Below, piece by piece: positions 7,704 through 16,386 of a DNA stretch of 64,000 bases. This DNA is from Bryobacteraceae bacterium (lineage in GTDB: Bacteria > Acidobacteriota > Terriglobia > Bryobacterales > Bryobacteraceae). The stretch covers positions 1 through 64,000 of the forward strand of contig JAICXC010000008.1 of NCBI GenBank assembly GCA_025980665.1, written 5' to 3'. Within the stretch, counting starts at the first letter, position 1. Each line of letters starts with the position of its first letter. The translations under genes were made by a program, and so were the position numbers. The notes under the pieces were generated by a model. It did not search any database. It saw nothing but the letters and a program-made list of their open reading frames with translations, and was not told the origin of the DNA.

Positions 7704-8801
7704 TCAGAACTTTTTAAGTTCTTCAATCAAGGCTTGAAGCCCCTTCCTGTTGTAGATCTGCGAAAGGCGCTGTTCTTCGGGCGACGGGTTGACAAGCTGC
7801 CGCAGCCGGGTCTGATCCAGCGCACCGCGGCTGGGAATCCATTGCGAGCCGTCGGCGAATTCGACGCTCGACACGAAGCCCGACATGCTCTGGATGGAGA
7901 TCGGCCGATCGAAACGCAGGGCTGCATCCTGCGCGACGGGGCCGCTTTGATTGGGAGCCAGCGTCATATCGGCCGGCATGGATGCGGCCAGAAATTCGCG
8001 ACCCTGCTGGTCTCTGACGATCCAGGCGATTTCCAGATGCCGCACCGGACGGTTGGAACGGTTACGCACTTCAAACCGCGGCGCTCCGGCTAGGCTTGCC
8101 CCAATCCGCGCCCGCCCGTTGGAAGCCTCTACGGGCGATTCCGGGATGTCCAAGAATGCGAACTGAGACTCGGGTTCCGCGTCTATGTTGGTCGCGCGGC
8201 CACGCACCATCTGCACGCCGCGCTGAGAGCTGTCGCCTTGGCGTGCCAGGCTCGAGAGCATCTCCTTGCGAAGCCCTTCCGGCCCGCCTGCTGCGAGCAG
8301 CGTCTTGAAGTATTTACGGTCGCGCTGCGCCTCCAGTTCCCACCGGATCATGTTGCGCTGCGAATGCAGCAGGTCCGGTCCGTAAAAACTCAAGTCGTCG
8401 AACAGGACGCCATCGAGCGTCACTTCGACCACCGGATTCCCGGCCGTGAGCGGCCGAACCAGCCGCGTGCTGATATGGACGGAGAAGGTTTCGCCAGGGC
8501 CCGCGTCCAGCGTGGGAACGGAGACCGAGCCCTTTCCCGCCGCATCCTGCGTGCTGACCATGAGCGTCATGCTGCGGATCCGCTTCTGACCCGAGTTGCG
8601 CAGCGACAACGCGGCATTTACATCGATCAGATTCGCGCCCCGGGCGGTAGCGTTAGAATTACCGAAATCTTCCGAGAGCAGGCTGACCGGAGAATCTTTG
8701 GGAAAATCGATCTTGTGGTTGAGCGCCTGCGCATGCAGGGAGATCGCACTGGCCACGGCGACTGCGGCACTAATCTTGTTGAAATGAGCCTTATTGAACA
8801 T
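7704..8801 (-). CDS. Exported protein of unknown function, third gene of ECF operon
   Basis: A 365-residue protein with a signal peptide (about 1-24, ending LHA). I do not recognise a named domain. Two beta-rich segments (about 60-130 and 215-320) contain phrases such as AALSLRNSGQKRIRSMTLMV and FEVRNRSNRPVRHLEIAWIV, resembling immunoglobulin-like folds that describe dependence on internal symmetry. Its start lies inside the end of the anti-sigma gene (11-base overlap), so it belongs to the sigma/anti-sigma operon. It may be the envelope sensor or structural target. Confidence 0.75.
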   Translation of the reverse strand: MFNKAHFNKISAAVAVASAISLHAQALNHKIDFPKDSPVSLLSEDFGNSNATARGANLIDVNAALSLRNSGQKRIRSMTLMVSTQDAAGKGSVSVPTLDAGPGETFSVHISTRLVRPLTAGNPVVEVTLDGVLFDDLSFYGPDLLHSQRNMIRWELEAQRDRKYFKTLLAAGGPEGLRKEMLSSLARQGDSSQRGVQMVRGRATNIDAEPESQFAFLDIPESPVEASNGRARIGASLAGAPRFEVRNRSNRPVRHLEIAWIVRDQQGREFLAASMPADMTLAPNQSGPVAQDAALRFDRPISIQSMSGFVSSVEFADGSQWIPSRGALDQTRLRQLVNPSPEEQRLSQIYNRKGLQALIEELKKF

Positions 8802-9408
8802 AGGCCGCCGTAATCGTCACTTGCCCCGTATCCTGGTCTACATAACGGGCGCTGGCCGAGCCCTGCGTGCTCACCGAGAACATCACCGGCTCCAACCCAC
8901 CCTGATCGATGCGAATCTGCCCGCCGTTTTCGATCAGTTCCACTCCTGTCGAAGACGCTCCCACCACCGGACCACGTTCTTCCTGCGGTGAACCAGCCCG
9001 TCCTCGGGTTGCGATGTTACGGAGAGCCCGGCCAATGGTTTCGGTATCGGTGCGCGGAATATTCAGCCACCACGCTCCCGCCAGCAGCACCGCCAATCCC
9101 GCGGCGATGGCCATGGGACGCCAGGAGACCGTCGCGATCTTACGTTCCCGCGGGGTAACGCACTCACCGGCTGCCAGACCGACGCGAATATTCGCCGTCA
9201 TTTCTGCCGCCAGCTGGTCCCAATCTACACTTGCGGGCATGTCCTCGGCCGAGCGGCGGAGTTCTTGCCGGTCCACGCGCAAGGCTTCGACCAGCGCGCG
9301 GCATTCGGCGCATCCACGTACGTGAAACTTTACAACCGCTCCCCGCCACACAGGCAGATCGACTGCGGCATACAGCGCCAGATCGGTTTCCATCACGTGC
9401 CGGCTCAT
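8791..9408 (-). CDS. Zinc-binding anti-sigma factor, single-pass membrane protein
   Basis: A 205-residue protein with the cytosolic ZAS motif H29-x3-C33-x2-C36, a membrane helix (about WRPMAIAAGLAVLLAGAWWL) and a periplasmic C-terminal tail of about 75 residues rich in beta strands. It should hold the upstream ECF sigma factor inactive. ATG 9408 overlaps the sigma stop as ATGA, which decides the start over a longer frame reaching 9486. Confidence 0.88.
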   Translation of the reverse strand: MSRHVMETDLALYAAVDLPVWRGAVVKFHVRGCAECRALVEALRVDRQELRRSAEDMPASVDWDQLAAEMTANIRVGLAAGECVTPRERKIATVSWRPMAIAAGLAVLLAGAWWLNIPRTDTETIGRALRNIATRGRAGSPQEERGPVVGASSTGVELIENGGQIRIDQGGLEPVMFSVSTQGSASARYVDQDTGQVTITAAYVQ

Positions 9409-9998
9409 ATCTTTTTCCGTTCCATGTAGCGCCGCAGCTTCACCCGTGCGTTGGCGATGTGCGAGCGCACCGTGGCCTTCGAGCATTTCAATCGAAGAGC
9501 CACTTCCTCGGCTGGCAGATCCTCCACGTCGCGCAACAAAATAGCCATTTTTTCGCGCGCGGTCAACACTTCCAGGCCCGCTTCCAGGCGTTCTCGGTGC
9601 TCGGCCCGCAAAACCTTCTGTTCCGGGCTTTCCTGATGCGAACGCAACACCGGTTCGGGCAGACTCTCGAGATCCGAGAAATTCACCCGTCCCGCGCGGC
9701 GCAGAAAATCGATCGCGGTGTTGGTGGCGATACGGGATAGCCAGTGGGCGGCCTTCTCCAAATCCTTAAGCTGATCCTGCCGTTGCAGGGCTTTGATAAA
9801 GGCTTCCTGGGTGAGATCCTGGGCGTCGGCCACATTCCCCACCACGCGATAGATCAGCAGGAAGACGCGCCGCATGTTCTCGGTCACAAATCGGTTCTGC
9901 TGCTCCGAGGAGAGCGGAGTGGCATCGTACCGGGTTGATCCGGGCGTTTCGCTCATTACGCGTTCGCTAGCCGTTAGCAGACTGGTCATTGCCGACAT
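9405..9998 (-). CDS. ECF (extracytoplasmic function) RNA polymerase sigma factor
   Basis: 197 residues with sigma region 2 (about 38-105, including DAQDLTQEAFIKAL) and region 4 (about 140-190, with LPAEEVALRLKCSKATVRSHIANARVKLRRYM as the helix-turn-helix). Directs polymerase to stress or envelope genes. Start ATG 9998 has AGGG about seven bases before it; M4 and M15 (9956) are alternatives. Translationally coupled to the anti-sigma gene. Confidence 0.92.
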   Translation of the reverse strand: MSAMTSLLTASERVMSETPGSTRYDATPLSSEQQNRFVTENMRRVFLLIYRVVGNVADAQDLTQEAFIKALQRQDQLKDLEKAAHWLSRIATNTAIDFLRRAGRVNFSDLESLPEPVLRSHQESPEQKVLRAEHRERLEAGLEVLTAREKMAILLRDVEDLPAEEVALRLKCSKATVRSHIANARVKLRRYMERKKI

Positions 9999-10111
9999 CG
10001 CATCCCTGGGGACAATTCATCCCGCATACGGATGACGCGGAAGCACGCCCAAGTGTGCAGTCTGGCCCGCCAGTCTATACTCTATCGGCGGTCACGATAT
10101 CCTAATGATAT

Positions 10112-11272
10112 ATGAGGCCGGTTGCAGTTGTGGGGATTGGCAAAACGGCGTTCGGTGCCTTCCCGGACCGCACGCTCCGCTCGTTGGCGGTGGAAGCCGG
10201 CGAAAAATGCATGCAGGACGCGGGCGTAAGTCCCTCACAAATCGAGGCTTTCTACCTAGGGAACTTCGCCGGACCCGCCTTTGTCGGCCAGAACCACTTG
10301 GCCCCTTACATCGCCGGAAGCCTGGGACTCACGGGAGTACCGTGCACCCGATTTGAGGCTGCCTGCGCTTCCGGCGGGTCGGCGTTTTTTCATGCGGTTT
10401 CGAGTGTAGCGGCCGGTTTGAACGATATCGTCCTGGTGGCGGGGGTGGAAAAGATGACCTCCCAGGCTACGCCGAAGGTCACCGAAATCCTGGCCGGGGC
10501 GGGGGATATGGCCGGCGAGGGACGCGCGGGCGCGACATTCCCGGCGCTCTTCGCGATGATCGCCCGGCGGCATATGCATCAGTACGGGACCACGCGCGAA
10601 CAGCTGGCCGCGGTGGCGGTGAAGAATCATTCGAATGGCGCGAAGAATCCGCTGGCGCACATGCGCAAGGTGATCACGATGGAGCAGGCCTTGGCGGGCA
10701 AAATGATCTCCGAACCCCTCACGGTTTTCGATTGTTCGCTGATCAGCGACGGCGCTGCCGCGGTGGTCATTGTGCCGCTGGAGCGCGCCTCCGAGTTCAC
10801 TGACCAGCCCGTGCGGATTCTGGGGATCGCCCAGACTTCCGATTACGTCGCCTTGGATGCGAAGGCCGACATCACCACCTTCTGGGCGGTTCATGAGGCG
10901 GCCGAAAAAGCTTACAAAATGGCGCACGTGAGCGCCCGCGATATTGAGTTTGCCGAAGTGCATGACTGCTTCACCATCGCGGAAATTATCGCCACCGAAG
11001 ATCTGGGATTCATTAAGAAGGGCGAGGGCGGTTGGTATGCGCTTGAAGGCCGTACGTGTTTGCGCGCGGAGCGTCCGATCAACGCCAGCGGCGGACTCAA
11101 GGCCAAGGGCCATCCTGTAGGCGCAACCGGCGTCGGCCAGATCTGCGATGTCGCGCTGCAGATCCGCGGGGAGGCCGGCGAGCTTCAGCTGGATCGCCAC
11201 TCACTGGGGCTAGCGCAGAATCTGGGCGGATCGGGAGCCACTGCGGTCGTGACTGTCCTGGGTGGCATATGA
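10112..11272 (+). CDS. Thiolase-family acyl-CoA acetyltransferase (SCP-x type)
   Basis: A 386-residue thiolase fold with nucleophile C85 (EAACASGG), a histidine in AEVHDCF (~287) and the C-terminal GHPVGATG loop. The lack of a second CxG cysteine near the C-terminus is typical of the SCP-x/archaeal thiolase branch rather than FadA/AtoB. The next gene, overlapping by ATGA, encodes an OB-fold DUF35-type partner, the same pairing as in archaeal acetoacetyl-CoA thiolases and steroid side-chain thiolases. A TATACT box lies at 10076-10081. Confidence 0.9.
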   Translation: MRPVAVVGIGKTAFGAFPDRTLRSLAVEAGEKCMQDAGVSPSQIEAFYLGNFAGPAFVGQNHLAPYIAGSLGLTGVPCTRFEAACASGGSAFFHAVSSVAAGLNDIVLVAGVEKMTSQATPKVTEILAGAGDMAGEGRAGATFPALFAMIARRHMHQYGTTREQLAAVAVKNHSNGAKNPLAHMRKVITMEQALAGKMISEPLTVFDCSLISDGAAAVVIVPLERASEFTDQPVRILGIAQTSDYVALDAKADITTFWAVHEAAEKAYKMAHVSARDIEFAEVHDCFTIAEIIATEDLGFIKKGEGGWYALEGRTCLRAERPINASGGLKAKGHPVGATGVGQICDVALQIRGEAGELQLDRHSLGLAQNLGGSGATAVVTVLGGI

Positions 11273-11475
11273 ATACAGGAGTGATTTATACCGAAACTGT
11301 GGTCCATGCCGCACCCGCGGAGTTCGTGGCGGACGCGCCGTATCAATTGGCGATCGTGTCGCTCGATAGCGGCGGCCGCCTGACCGCGCGGATCGCCGGA
11401 GAGCGCGTGAAAATCGGCGACAAGGTTGCGTTAGTGGAAACGCGTGACGGGGTCGAGTACTTCAGGAAACAGTGA
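11269..11475 (+). CDS. Minimal OB-fold (DUF35/ChsH2-like) thiolase partner
   Basis: A 68-residue protein matching only the OB-fold half of DUF35 proteins (PYQLAIVSLDSGGRLTARIAGERVKIGDKVALVE). The rubredoxin-like zinc ribbon that precedes this fold in most DUF35 proteins is absent and there are no cysteines. Start ATG 11269 overlaps the thiolase stop, and its own stop overlaps the rlmH GTG. It probably binds the acyl-CoA/thiolase interface. Confidence 0.75.
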   Translation: MNTGVIYTETVVHAAPAEFVADAPYQLAIVSLDSGGRLTARIAGERVKIGDKVALVETRDGVEYFRKQ

Positions 11476-11873
11476 AGGTCTTCCTCTACTACGTCGGCAA
11501 AGCGCGCGATGCGCACGCCAACGCCATGGCGGAGGAATACATCAAGCGGTCGGGCCGGTTCGCCAAGTGCGAGATGCGTGAGATCCACCCGGCCAGGTTG
11601 GATCCTTGGGCGAAACACCTTTCGGCACGCAAGATTCTGCTGGATCCGGCAGGTAAGGCGCTCGATTCGAAAAAGATGACGACTCTGTTTGATCGTGATC
11701 TCGTGTTCATCGTCGGCGGAGCCGACGGACTTCCAGAAGCATGGAAGCCTAAGGCGGATCTTTTGATCTCGCTCTCGGCACTGACCATGCCGCACGAACT
11801 GGCGCGTGTGGTGCTTGCGGAGCAGATCTATCGCGCGCTGACCACTCTGCGCGGGCATCCGTACCCGCGATAG
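11472..11873 (+). CDS. rlmH: 23S rRNA pseudouridine-1915 N3-methyltransferase
   Basis: SPOUT-class methyltransferase of 133 residues that methylates pseudouridine 1915 in helix 69. It has the SAM-binding knot FIVGGADGLPEA (~78-89), the LTMPHELARVVLAEQIYRA helix and a C-terminal GHPYPR. Most relatives end in HPYHR, so the histidine is replaced by proline here. GTG start overlaps the previous stop. Confidence 0.93.
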   Translation: MKVFLYYVGKARDAHANAMAEEYIKRSGRFAKCEMREIHPARLDPWAKHLSARKILLDPAGKALDSKKMTTLFDRDLVFIVGGADGLPEAWKPKADLLISLSALTMPHELARVVLAEQIYRALTTLRGHPYPR

Positions 11874-11883
11874 TCTGAGACTT

Positions 11884-12861
11884 GTGTCTAAATACGACGC
11901 GCTTCTGATTGTTTCGTTCGGCGGTCCCGAAAAACGCGAGGACGTGATTCCGTTTCTGGAAAACGTTCTGCGCGGCAGGAACGTTCCCGGCGAGCGAATG
12001 CTGGAGGTCGCCGAGCATTACTACCATTTCGATGGACGCAGCCCCATTAACGATCAGAATCGGGCTTTGATCGACGCGCTTCGACCGGTGGTGAATATGC
12101 CGATCTACTGGGGCAATCGCAACTGGCATCCCATGCTGGCCGATACCATGCGCCAGATGCGCGATGACGGTGTTCTGCGGGCGGTCGCGTTCGTCACCTC
12201 GGCGTTCGGATCGTACTCCGGCTGCAGGCAATACATGGAAGATATCGAAAGAGCTCGCGCGGTGATCGAGGCGGAAGGTCGCAACGCCCCGCAAATCTCG
12301 AAAATCCGGCCGTTTTCGGCGCATCCCAACTTCATCAAGGCGATGACCGATCGCACACGGATGGCGCTCGCAGAGCTGCCGCAGGGACATCTCGTATTTA
12401 CCGCGCACAGCGTACCGGTTTCGATGGCTGAATCGAGTCCCTATGTGCGTGAGCTGGAGCGGGCATGTGCCGTAGTCGCGCACGGCGTGGGTCGAGATGA
12501 CTGGAAGCTGGTCTACCAGAGCCGCAGCGGGGCGCCGGGACAGCCATGGCTCAAGCCCGATATCGGCGAGTACCTGCGCGAGATTAGCTCCGACGCAGTA
12601 ATCGTGCCGATTGGATTCCTATCCGATCACATGGAAGTACTCTACGATCTGGATACCGAAGCTCGGGCGGTGTGCGAGGAGTTGGGTGTGGAGATGGTCC
12701 GCGCGGGAACCGTGGGGACGCATCCCGCGATGATAGAGATGATCGCGGAAATGGTGACACAAGATCACGCGGAGTGTGCGGAGGGATGCTGCCCGGCGCC
12801 CAGGCGACAGCCGACCCCGCTTGCGGGCAAGAAGATCGATCCGCCTGTCCTACCTAGGTGA
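11884..12861 (+). CDS. hemH: Ferrochelatase (proto- or coproporphyrin type)
   Basis: 325 residues, inserting iron into the porphyrin ring. Recognised by YHFDGRSPINDQNRAL (about 46-61), the catalytic histidine in FTAHSVPVS (about 177), and the conserved glutamate in GFLSDHMEVLYDLD (about 247). The GTG start at 11884 lies ten bases after rlmH. A cysteine cluster CAEGCC sits near the C-terminus, a position where some bacterial ferrochelatases carry cysteines for an Fe-S cluster; three close cysteines alone do not prove one. The 3' end overlaps rsmI by eight bases. Confidence 0.92.
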   Translation: MSKYDALLIVSFGGPEKREDVIPFLENVLRGRNVPGERMLEVAEHYYHFDGRSPINDQNRALIDALRPVVNMPIYWGNRNWHPMLADTMRQMRDDGVLRAVAFVTSAFGSYSGCRQYMEDIERARAVIEAEGRNAPQISKIRPFSAHPNFIKAMTDRTRMALAELPQGHLVFTAHSVPVSMAESSPYVRELERACAVVAHGVGRDDWKLVYQSRSGAPGQPWLKPDIGEYLREISSDAVIVPIGFLSDHMEVLYDLDTEARAVCEELGVEMVRAGTVGTHPAMIEMIAEMVTQDHAECAEGCCPAPRRQPTPLAGKKIDPPVLPR

Positions 12862-13666
12862 CTTGTTTGTAAACCTCGCGCTTGGAAAGACCGCGCTCGC
12901 GAGCTACCTGCTTGATAGCATCCATCCGTGCAACGCCTTTCTGCTCGAGTTCCCGTACTGCCTCTTCGATCGGCGTATCTGAAGCAAGTGGTGCGCCCTT
13001 CCCGATAAGCAGCACTATCTCACCCTTCACCGACGGACCCGCGGCGAGTTTGGTACGAACCTGGTCCGCTGTCCCACGCAGAAATTCTTCGTGCAGCTTG
13101 GTTAGTTCGCGCGCGACCACTACGGGCCGCTCACCATACGCTACGGCGACGTCCACCAGTGCGTCCAGAATCCGATGCGGCGCTTCATAGAAGACCAGCG
13201 TGCAGTCTTCGCCACGAAGCGCTTCCAGCGCCTTTTTTCGCTGGCCCTGCTTCGGCGGAAGAAAGCCGCAGAACCGAAATGCATCCGTCGGCAGACCGGC
13301 GCCCGACAATGCGCTCAGTACCCCCGACGCGCCGGGTATCGGGACTACGGAAATCCCCGCGGCAAGAGCGGCCGTCACCAGCCGATATCCCGGATCGGAT
13401 ACGAGCGGTGTACCCGCATCGGAGACCAGGGCGACATCTATGCCGCCGTCAAGTTTCGATACGAGATCTTGAGTCCGTGCCGCTTCATTGTGCTCGTGAT
13501 AGCTGACCATGGGCTTATCGATACCAAAGTGTGCCAGCAGTTTGCCGGTCTGCCGCGTATCTTCGCAGGCCACCAGATCGGATTCTCGCAGCACGCGCAA
13601 GGCACGCAACGTGATGTCTTCCAGATTGCCAATGGGGGTCGCCACAAGATAGAGTGTTCCAGGCAT
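12854..13666 (-). CDS. rsmI: 16S rRNA cytidine-1402 2'-O-methyltransferase
   Basis: A 270-residue SAM-dependent enzyme of the tetrapyrrole-methylase fold. Signatures: GTLYLVATPIGNLEDITLRA at the N-terminus, EDTRQTGKLL, VSDAGTPLVSDPGYRLV (~82-98) and FYEAPHRI. Convergent with hemH, sharing eight bases at the 3' ends. It is divergent from the JAMM-like gene with only 27 bases between starts. Confidence 0.95.
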   Translation of the reverse strand: MPGTLYLVATPIGNLEDITLRALRVLRESDLVACEDTRQTGKLLAHFGIDKPMVSYHEHNEAARTQDLVSKLDGGIDVALVSDAGTPLVSDPGYRLVTAALAAGISVVPIPGASGVLSALSGAGLPTDAFRFCGFLPPKQGQRKKALEALRGEDCTLVFYEAPHRILDALVDVAVAYGERPVVVARELTKLHEEFLRGTADQVRTKLAAGPSVKGEIVLLIGKGAPLASDTPIEEAVRELEQKGVARMDAIKQVARERGLSKREVYKQVT

Positions 13667-13693
13667 CGCGTAGTACCATGAACCTTAACTGAA

Positions 13694-14782
13694 ATGGACC
13701 CAGCTATTCAAGCCGCGCCCGGCTATTTCGTGTGGCAAGCCCCGGGTCAGTCGGTGGTGGTCCATCTGAGCATTGATGTGGTGGACCGCATGAGCGCCGA
13801 TATTTTGCGTGGATTTGGTGCTGTTCCCAAGCGCGGCGCCGAAGTAGGCGGCATCTTGATCGGCACGATGCAGCCGGGCAAAGTGAATACTGTCCGAATC
13901 GAAGATTTCGAAGCAATTCCGTGCACCTACTCGCGAGGTCCCTCCTACCTTTTTACGGATCCGGAGCGAACTCTATTCAACGAGATTTGCCAGCGCCGCA
14001 CTGCGGAGATCGTAGGCTATTATCGCAGTCACACTCGCGACGGATTGGCCTTGCAGCCGGAGGATATCCAGCTGCTGAACCAGTCTCTTCCTTCTGTCCC
14101 GATCGCGCTACTGGTGAAACCCTTCGCCACTAAGCCGAGCGTGGGCGGATTTTTCGTTCGGGAAAATGGCGCATTCCCCGGCGCGACGCCGCTGGAATTT
14201 CCGTTCCGCCGCTGGGAAATGATGGGCGAAGAGCCGCCCCGGCGGCCTATGCAGGAGAAGAAGCACAAGGATCGACAGTCGGACACAGGTGCTTCGCCGA
14301 AACCAAGCGCGGAGCAACCTGCCGCGGCATCCGATCCGCATTACCGTATCTTTTCAGCAGAACCGGCGGAGCCTGGAAAGCAGCGTCAAGATGATCCGCA
14401 TGCGCCGAAATCGCGAGCCGCAATGTGGACGGTGGCAAGTTTCGTTTTTCTGTTGTTGGGTGTGCTGCTGGGCTATGAAGCCTCGCGGATCACCGGGCCG
14501 CAGCGGGGCGCCGCCGATTTCGCCTTGTCGCTCGCAGTGGAGCGCACGGGTGAGAATCTGACCGTTCACTGGAATCCCGATGCGCGTGCGGTGCGTGCGG
14601 CCAACAACGGCGTGCTGGAGATCGAGGATGGCGGCGATACCAAACGCGTTGAATTGGACCATGCCAACCTGAGCAGCGGAAGCATGGTCTACCGCAATGC
14701 ATCCAACAAGGTTCGCTTTCGGTTGATAGTTAACCTCGCCGCGGGGTTAAGCGTAACGGAAGTATTGGGGTGGTCGCGCTAG
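13694..14782 (+). CDS. Membrane-anchored divergent JAMM (MPN) domain protein
   Basis: 362 residues. The N-terminal domain (about 20-165) follows the JAB1/MPN+ metalloprotease layout: E50 in RGAEVGGILIG, then RSHT (111-114) and D124 with the canonical 11-residue gap from H113. The first histidine of HxHP is R111 and the serine eight residues after H113 is Q121, so metal binding is probably weakened. A disordered, charged linker (about 180-245) leads to one membrane helix (about 247-265, VASFVFLLLGVLLGYEA) and a beta-rich C-terminal domain of about 90 residues. Function unknown; could be an isopeptidase-like regulator or a binding scaffold. Confidence 0.7.
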   Translation: MDPAIQAAPGYFVWQAPGQSVVVHLSIDVVDRMSADILRGFGAVPKRGAEVGGILIGTMQPGKVNTVRIEDFEAIPCTYSRGPSYLFTDPERTLFNEICQRRTAEIVGYYRSHTRDGLALQPEDIQLLNQSLPSVPIALLVKPFATKPSVGGFFVRENGAFPGATPLEFPFRRWEMMGEEPPRRPMQEKKHKDRQSDTGASPKPSAEQPAAASDPHYRIFSAEPAEPGKQRQDDPHAPKSRAAMWTVASFVFLLLGVLLGYEASRITGPQRGAADFALSLAVERTGENLTVHWNPDARAVRAANNGVLEIEDGGDTKRVELDHANLSSGSMVYRNASNKVRFRLIVNLAAGLSVTEVLGWSR

Positions 14783-14785
14783 AAA

Positions 14786-15775
14786 TTAGCTTTCGGGGCG
14801 CCGCTTTTTTGCCAGGCGTGACAGCACTGCCAGTTGCTCCAGGTATTGCTTCAGGGGACGGGCCGGCGTCCCCCACATTACCTGTCCCGCTCGGACGATC
14901 TTTGACGTGAGCACACCACTTCCGGAACCCAGCACGGCACCCGACTCAATCCGCGCCTTGTCGCCAATCCCGACTTGCCCGCCGATGACCGCGTAGTCTT
15001 CGACCACCACCCCCCCGGAAAGTCCCGTCTGCGCCGCTATGACTACGTGACGGCCGATGCGGCAGTTGTGAGCGACGTGCACCAGGTTGTCGAGCTTGGC
15101 GCCTTCGCCGATGGAGGTGACGCCCAAAGCGGCTCGGTCCACGCAGGAATTCGCACCGATCTCCACGTGGTCGCCGATCATCACGCGGCCCACTTGCGGG
15201 AATTTTTCGTACGCTCCGTCGGTCAGAATAAAACCGAAACCATCCGCTCCGATGACGCAACCCGAATGCAGGATCACGTGATTCCCGATGGTCACGTCGT
15301 GATATATAGTCACGCGTGGGTGTAAGACGCAGCGCTGCCCGATGCGGACATAATCCCCAACGACCGATCCGGCGCCGATGGCGGTTCCTTCGCCGATATG
15401 CACTCCCGCGCCCAGGATCGCCAAGGGTCCGATGAAAGCGCCTTTGCCGACCATGACGCCCGGGCCCAATACGGCAGTCGGATGAACGCCGGGTGACGGG
15501 TCACGCTGGGGATGCAGCTTTGGTATGGCGCGGGCTACCGCTGCCCGTGGGTCCCGGGCGCGGATGATCGTGCGCCGTGGCTCGTTTACGAAATCATCGG
15601 GAACCAGAAGGCAGGCAGCCCGCGAAGCGGTAGCTAGTTTAGCCGCGCGTCCATGGGTCACGAAGGAAAGATCCTCATCGCCGGCGTCTTCAAGCGGAGC
15701 AACCCGGCGGATTTCGCGGTCTCCTTCGCCCTCCCAGGGGGCTTCCAGCAAAACGGCCAGTTCCTTGACGCGCAA
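14786..15775 (-). CDS. lpxD: UDP-3-O-acylglucosamine N-acyltransferase
   Basis: Adds the second acyl chain in lipid A synthesis. 329 residues: N-terminal uridine-binding domain (1-95), then left-handed beta-helix hexapeptide repeats with the LpxD signature HSGCVIGADGFGF (about 170-182) and catalytic-region LDNLVHVAHNCRIG (about 230-243). The start is TTG at 15775 preceded by AGGAG about ten bases upstream. It closes the minus-strand gene string that begins with the ABC exporter, after a 35-base gap. Confidence 0.95.
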   Translation of the reverse strand: MRVKELAVLLEAPWEGEGDREIRRVAPLEDAGDEDLSFVTHGRAAKLATASRAACLLVPDDFVNEPRRTIIRARDPRAAVARAIPKLHPQRDPSPGVHPTAVLGPGVMVGKGAFIGPLAILGAGVHIGEGTAIGAGSVVGDYVRIGQRCVLHPRVTIYHDVTIGNHVILHSGCVIGADGFGFILTDGAYEKFPQVGRVMIGDHVEIGANSCVDRAALGVTSIGEGAKLDNLVHVAHNCRIGRHVVIAAQTGLSGGVVVEDYAVIGGQVGIGDKARIESGAVLGSGSGVLTSKIVRAGQVMWGTPARPLKQYLEQLAVLSRLAKKRRPES

Positions 15776-15810
15776 GCCTGTGGGCTCCTGTAATTTAAAG
15801 GGTATTCGAT

Positions 15811-16386
15811 TTAGGTTATCTGCCGCACGGTCGTGAGCTCACCGCCAGCGGCCGCGAATTCTTGCAAGAACTGCGCGCACTTGGTGTCATCCAGACTGCG
15901 CACTGCGTCTGTCACGAGTTTTACTTTGCGGCCTGATGCGAGCAGACCCAGGGCGGCATTTTTCACGCAGATTTCGGTAACCACGCCATAGACCACGCAA
16001 CTCTTTACATCGAGCTGGTCGAGCAGAGCGGGCAGATTCGCGTTGGTGAAGCAATCGACCGATTGTTTTTCGAGTAAAATCTGGCGCGCGCCCTGCACAT
16101 TGAATTCTTCAGGTGCACTGCGAATTATCGTGCGCGGTTCCAGCAGCGTGGCAGCGGGCTTTTGTTGTCCGGCGGTTCCCGCGACGCAGTGCGGAGGCCA
16201 GTGGCGAAACTCGGGGTCGTCTTCCGTGTGCGCATCCATAGTGGAGACGACGGGGATGCCTTTCTCGGCGGCGTATCGGTTGAGCGCCGCGACTTGCAGG
16301 ACGATGGATTCCGCGCCTGGAACGTACAGGGCGCCCGCAGGATACAAGAAATCCAACTGCGTGTCGATATCGAAAAAAACAGTCAT
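15811..16386 (-). CDS. pncA: Nicotinamidase-like isochorismatase-family hydrolase
   Basis: 191 residues of the cysteine-hydrolase fold: D7/D9-type aspartate in VFFDIDTQLDFL, a lysine in LLEKQSVDCF (~106) and nucleophile cysteine in VYGVVTEICVKNAALG (~139). Overlaps the nicotinate phosphoribosyltransferase stop by ATGA, so the pair would turn nicotinamide into nicotinate and then nicotinate mononucleotide for NAD salvage. The symbol rests mostly on this pairing. Confidence 0.85.
   Translation of the reverse strand: MTVFFDIDTQLDFLYPAGALYVPGAESIVLQVAALNRYAAEKGIPVVSTMDAHTEDDPEFRHWPPHCVAGTAGQQKPAATLLEPRTIIRSAPEEFNVQGARQILLEKQSVDCFTNANLPALLDQLDVKSCVVYGVVTEICVKNAALGLLASGRKVKLVTDAVRSLDDTKCAQFLQEFAAAGGELTTVRQIT

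Noticed and set aside
10256-11200. Long minus-strand open frame opposite the thiolase
   Set aside because: It mirrors the thiolase codons, has no family signature, and the plus-strand gene is clear.
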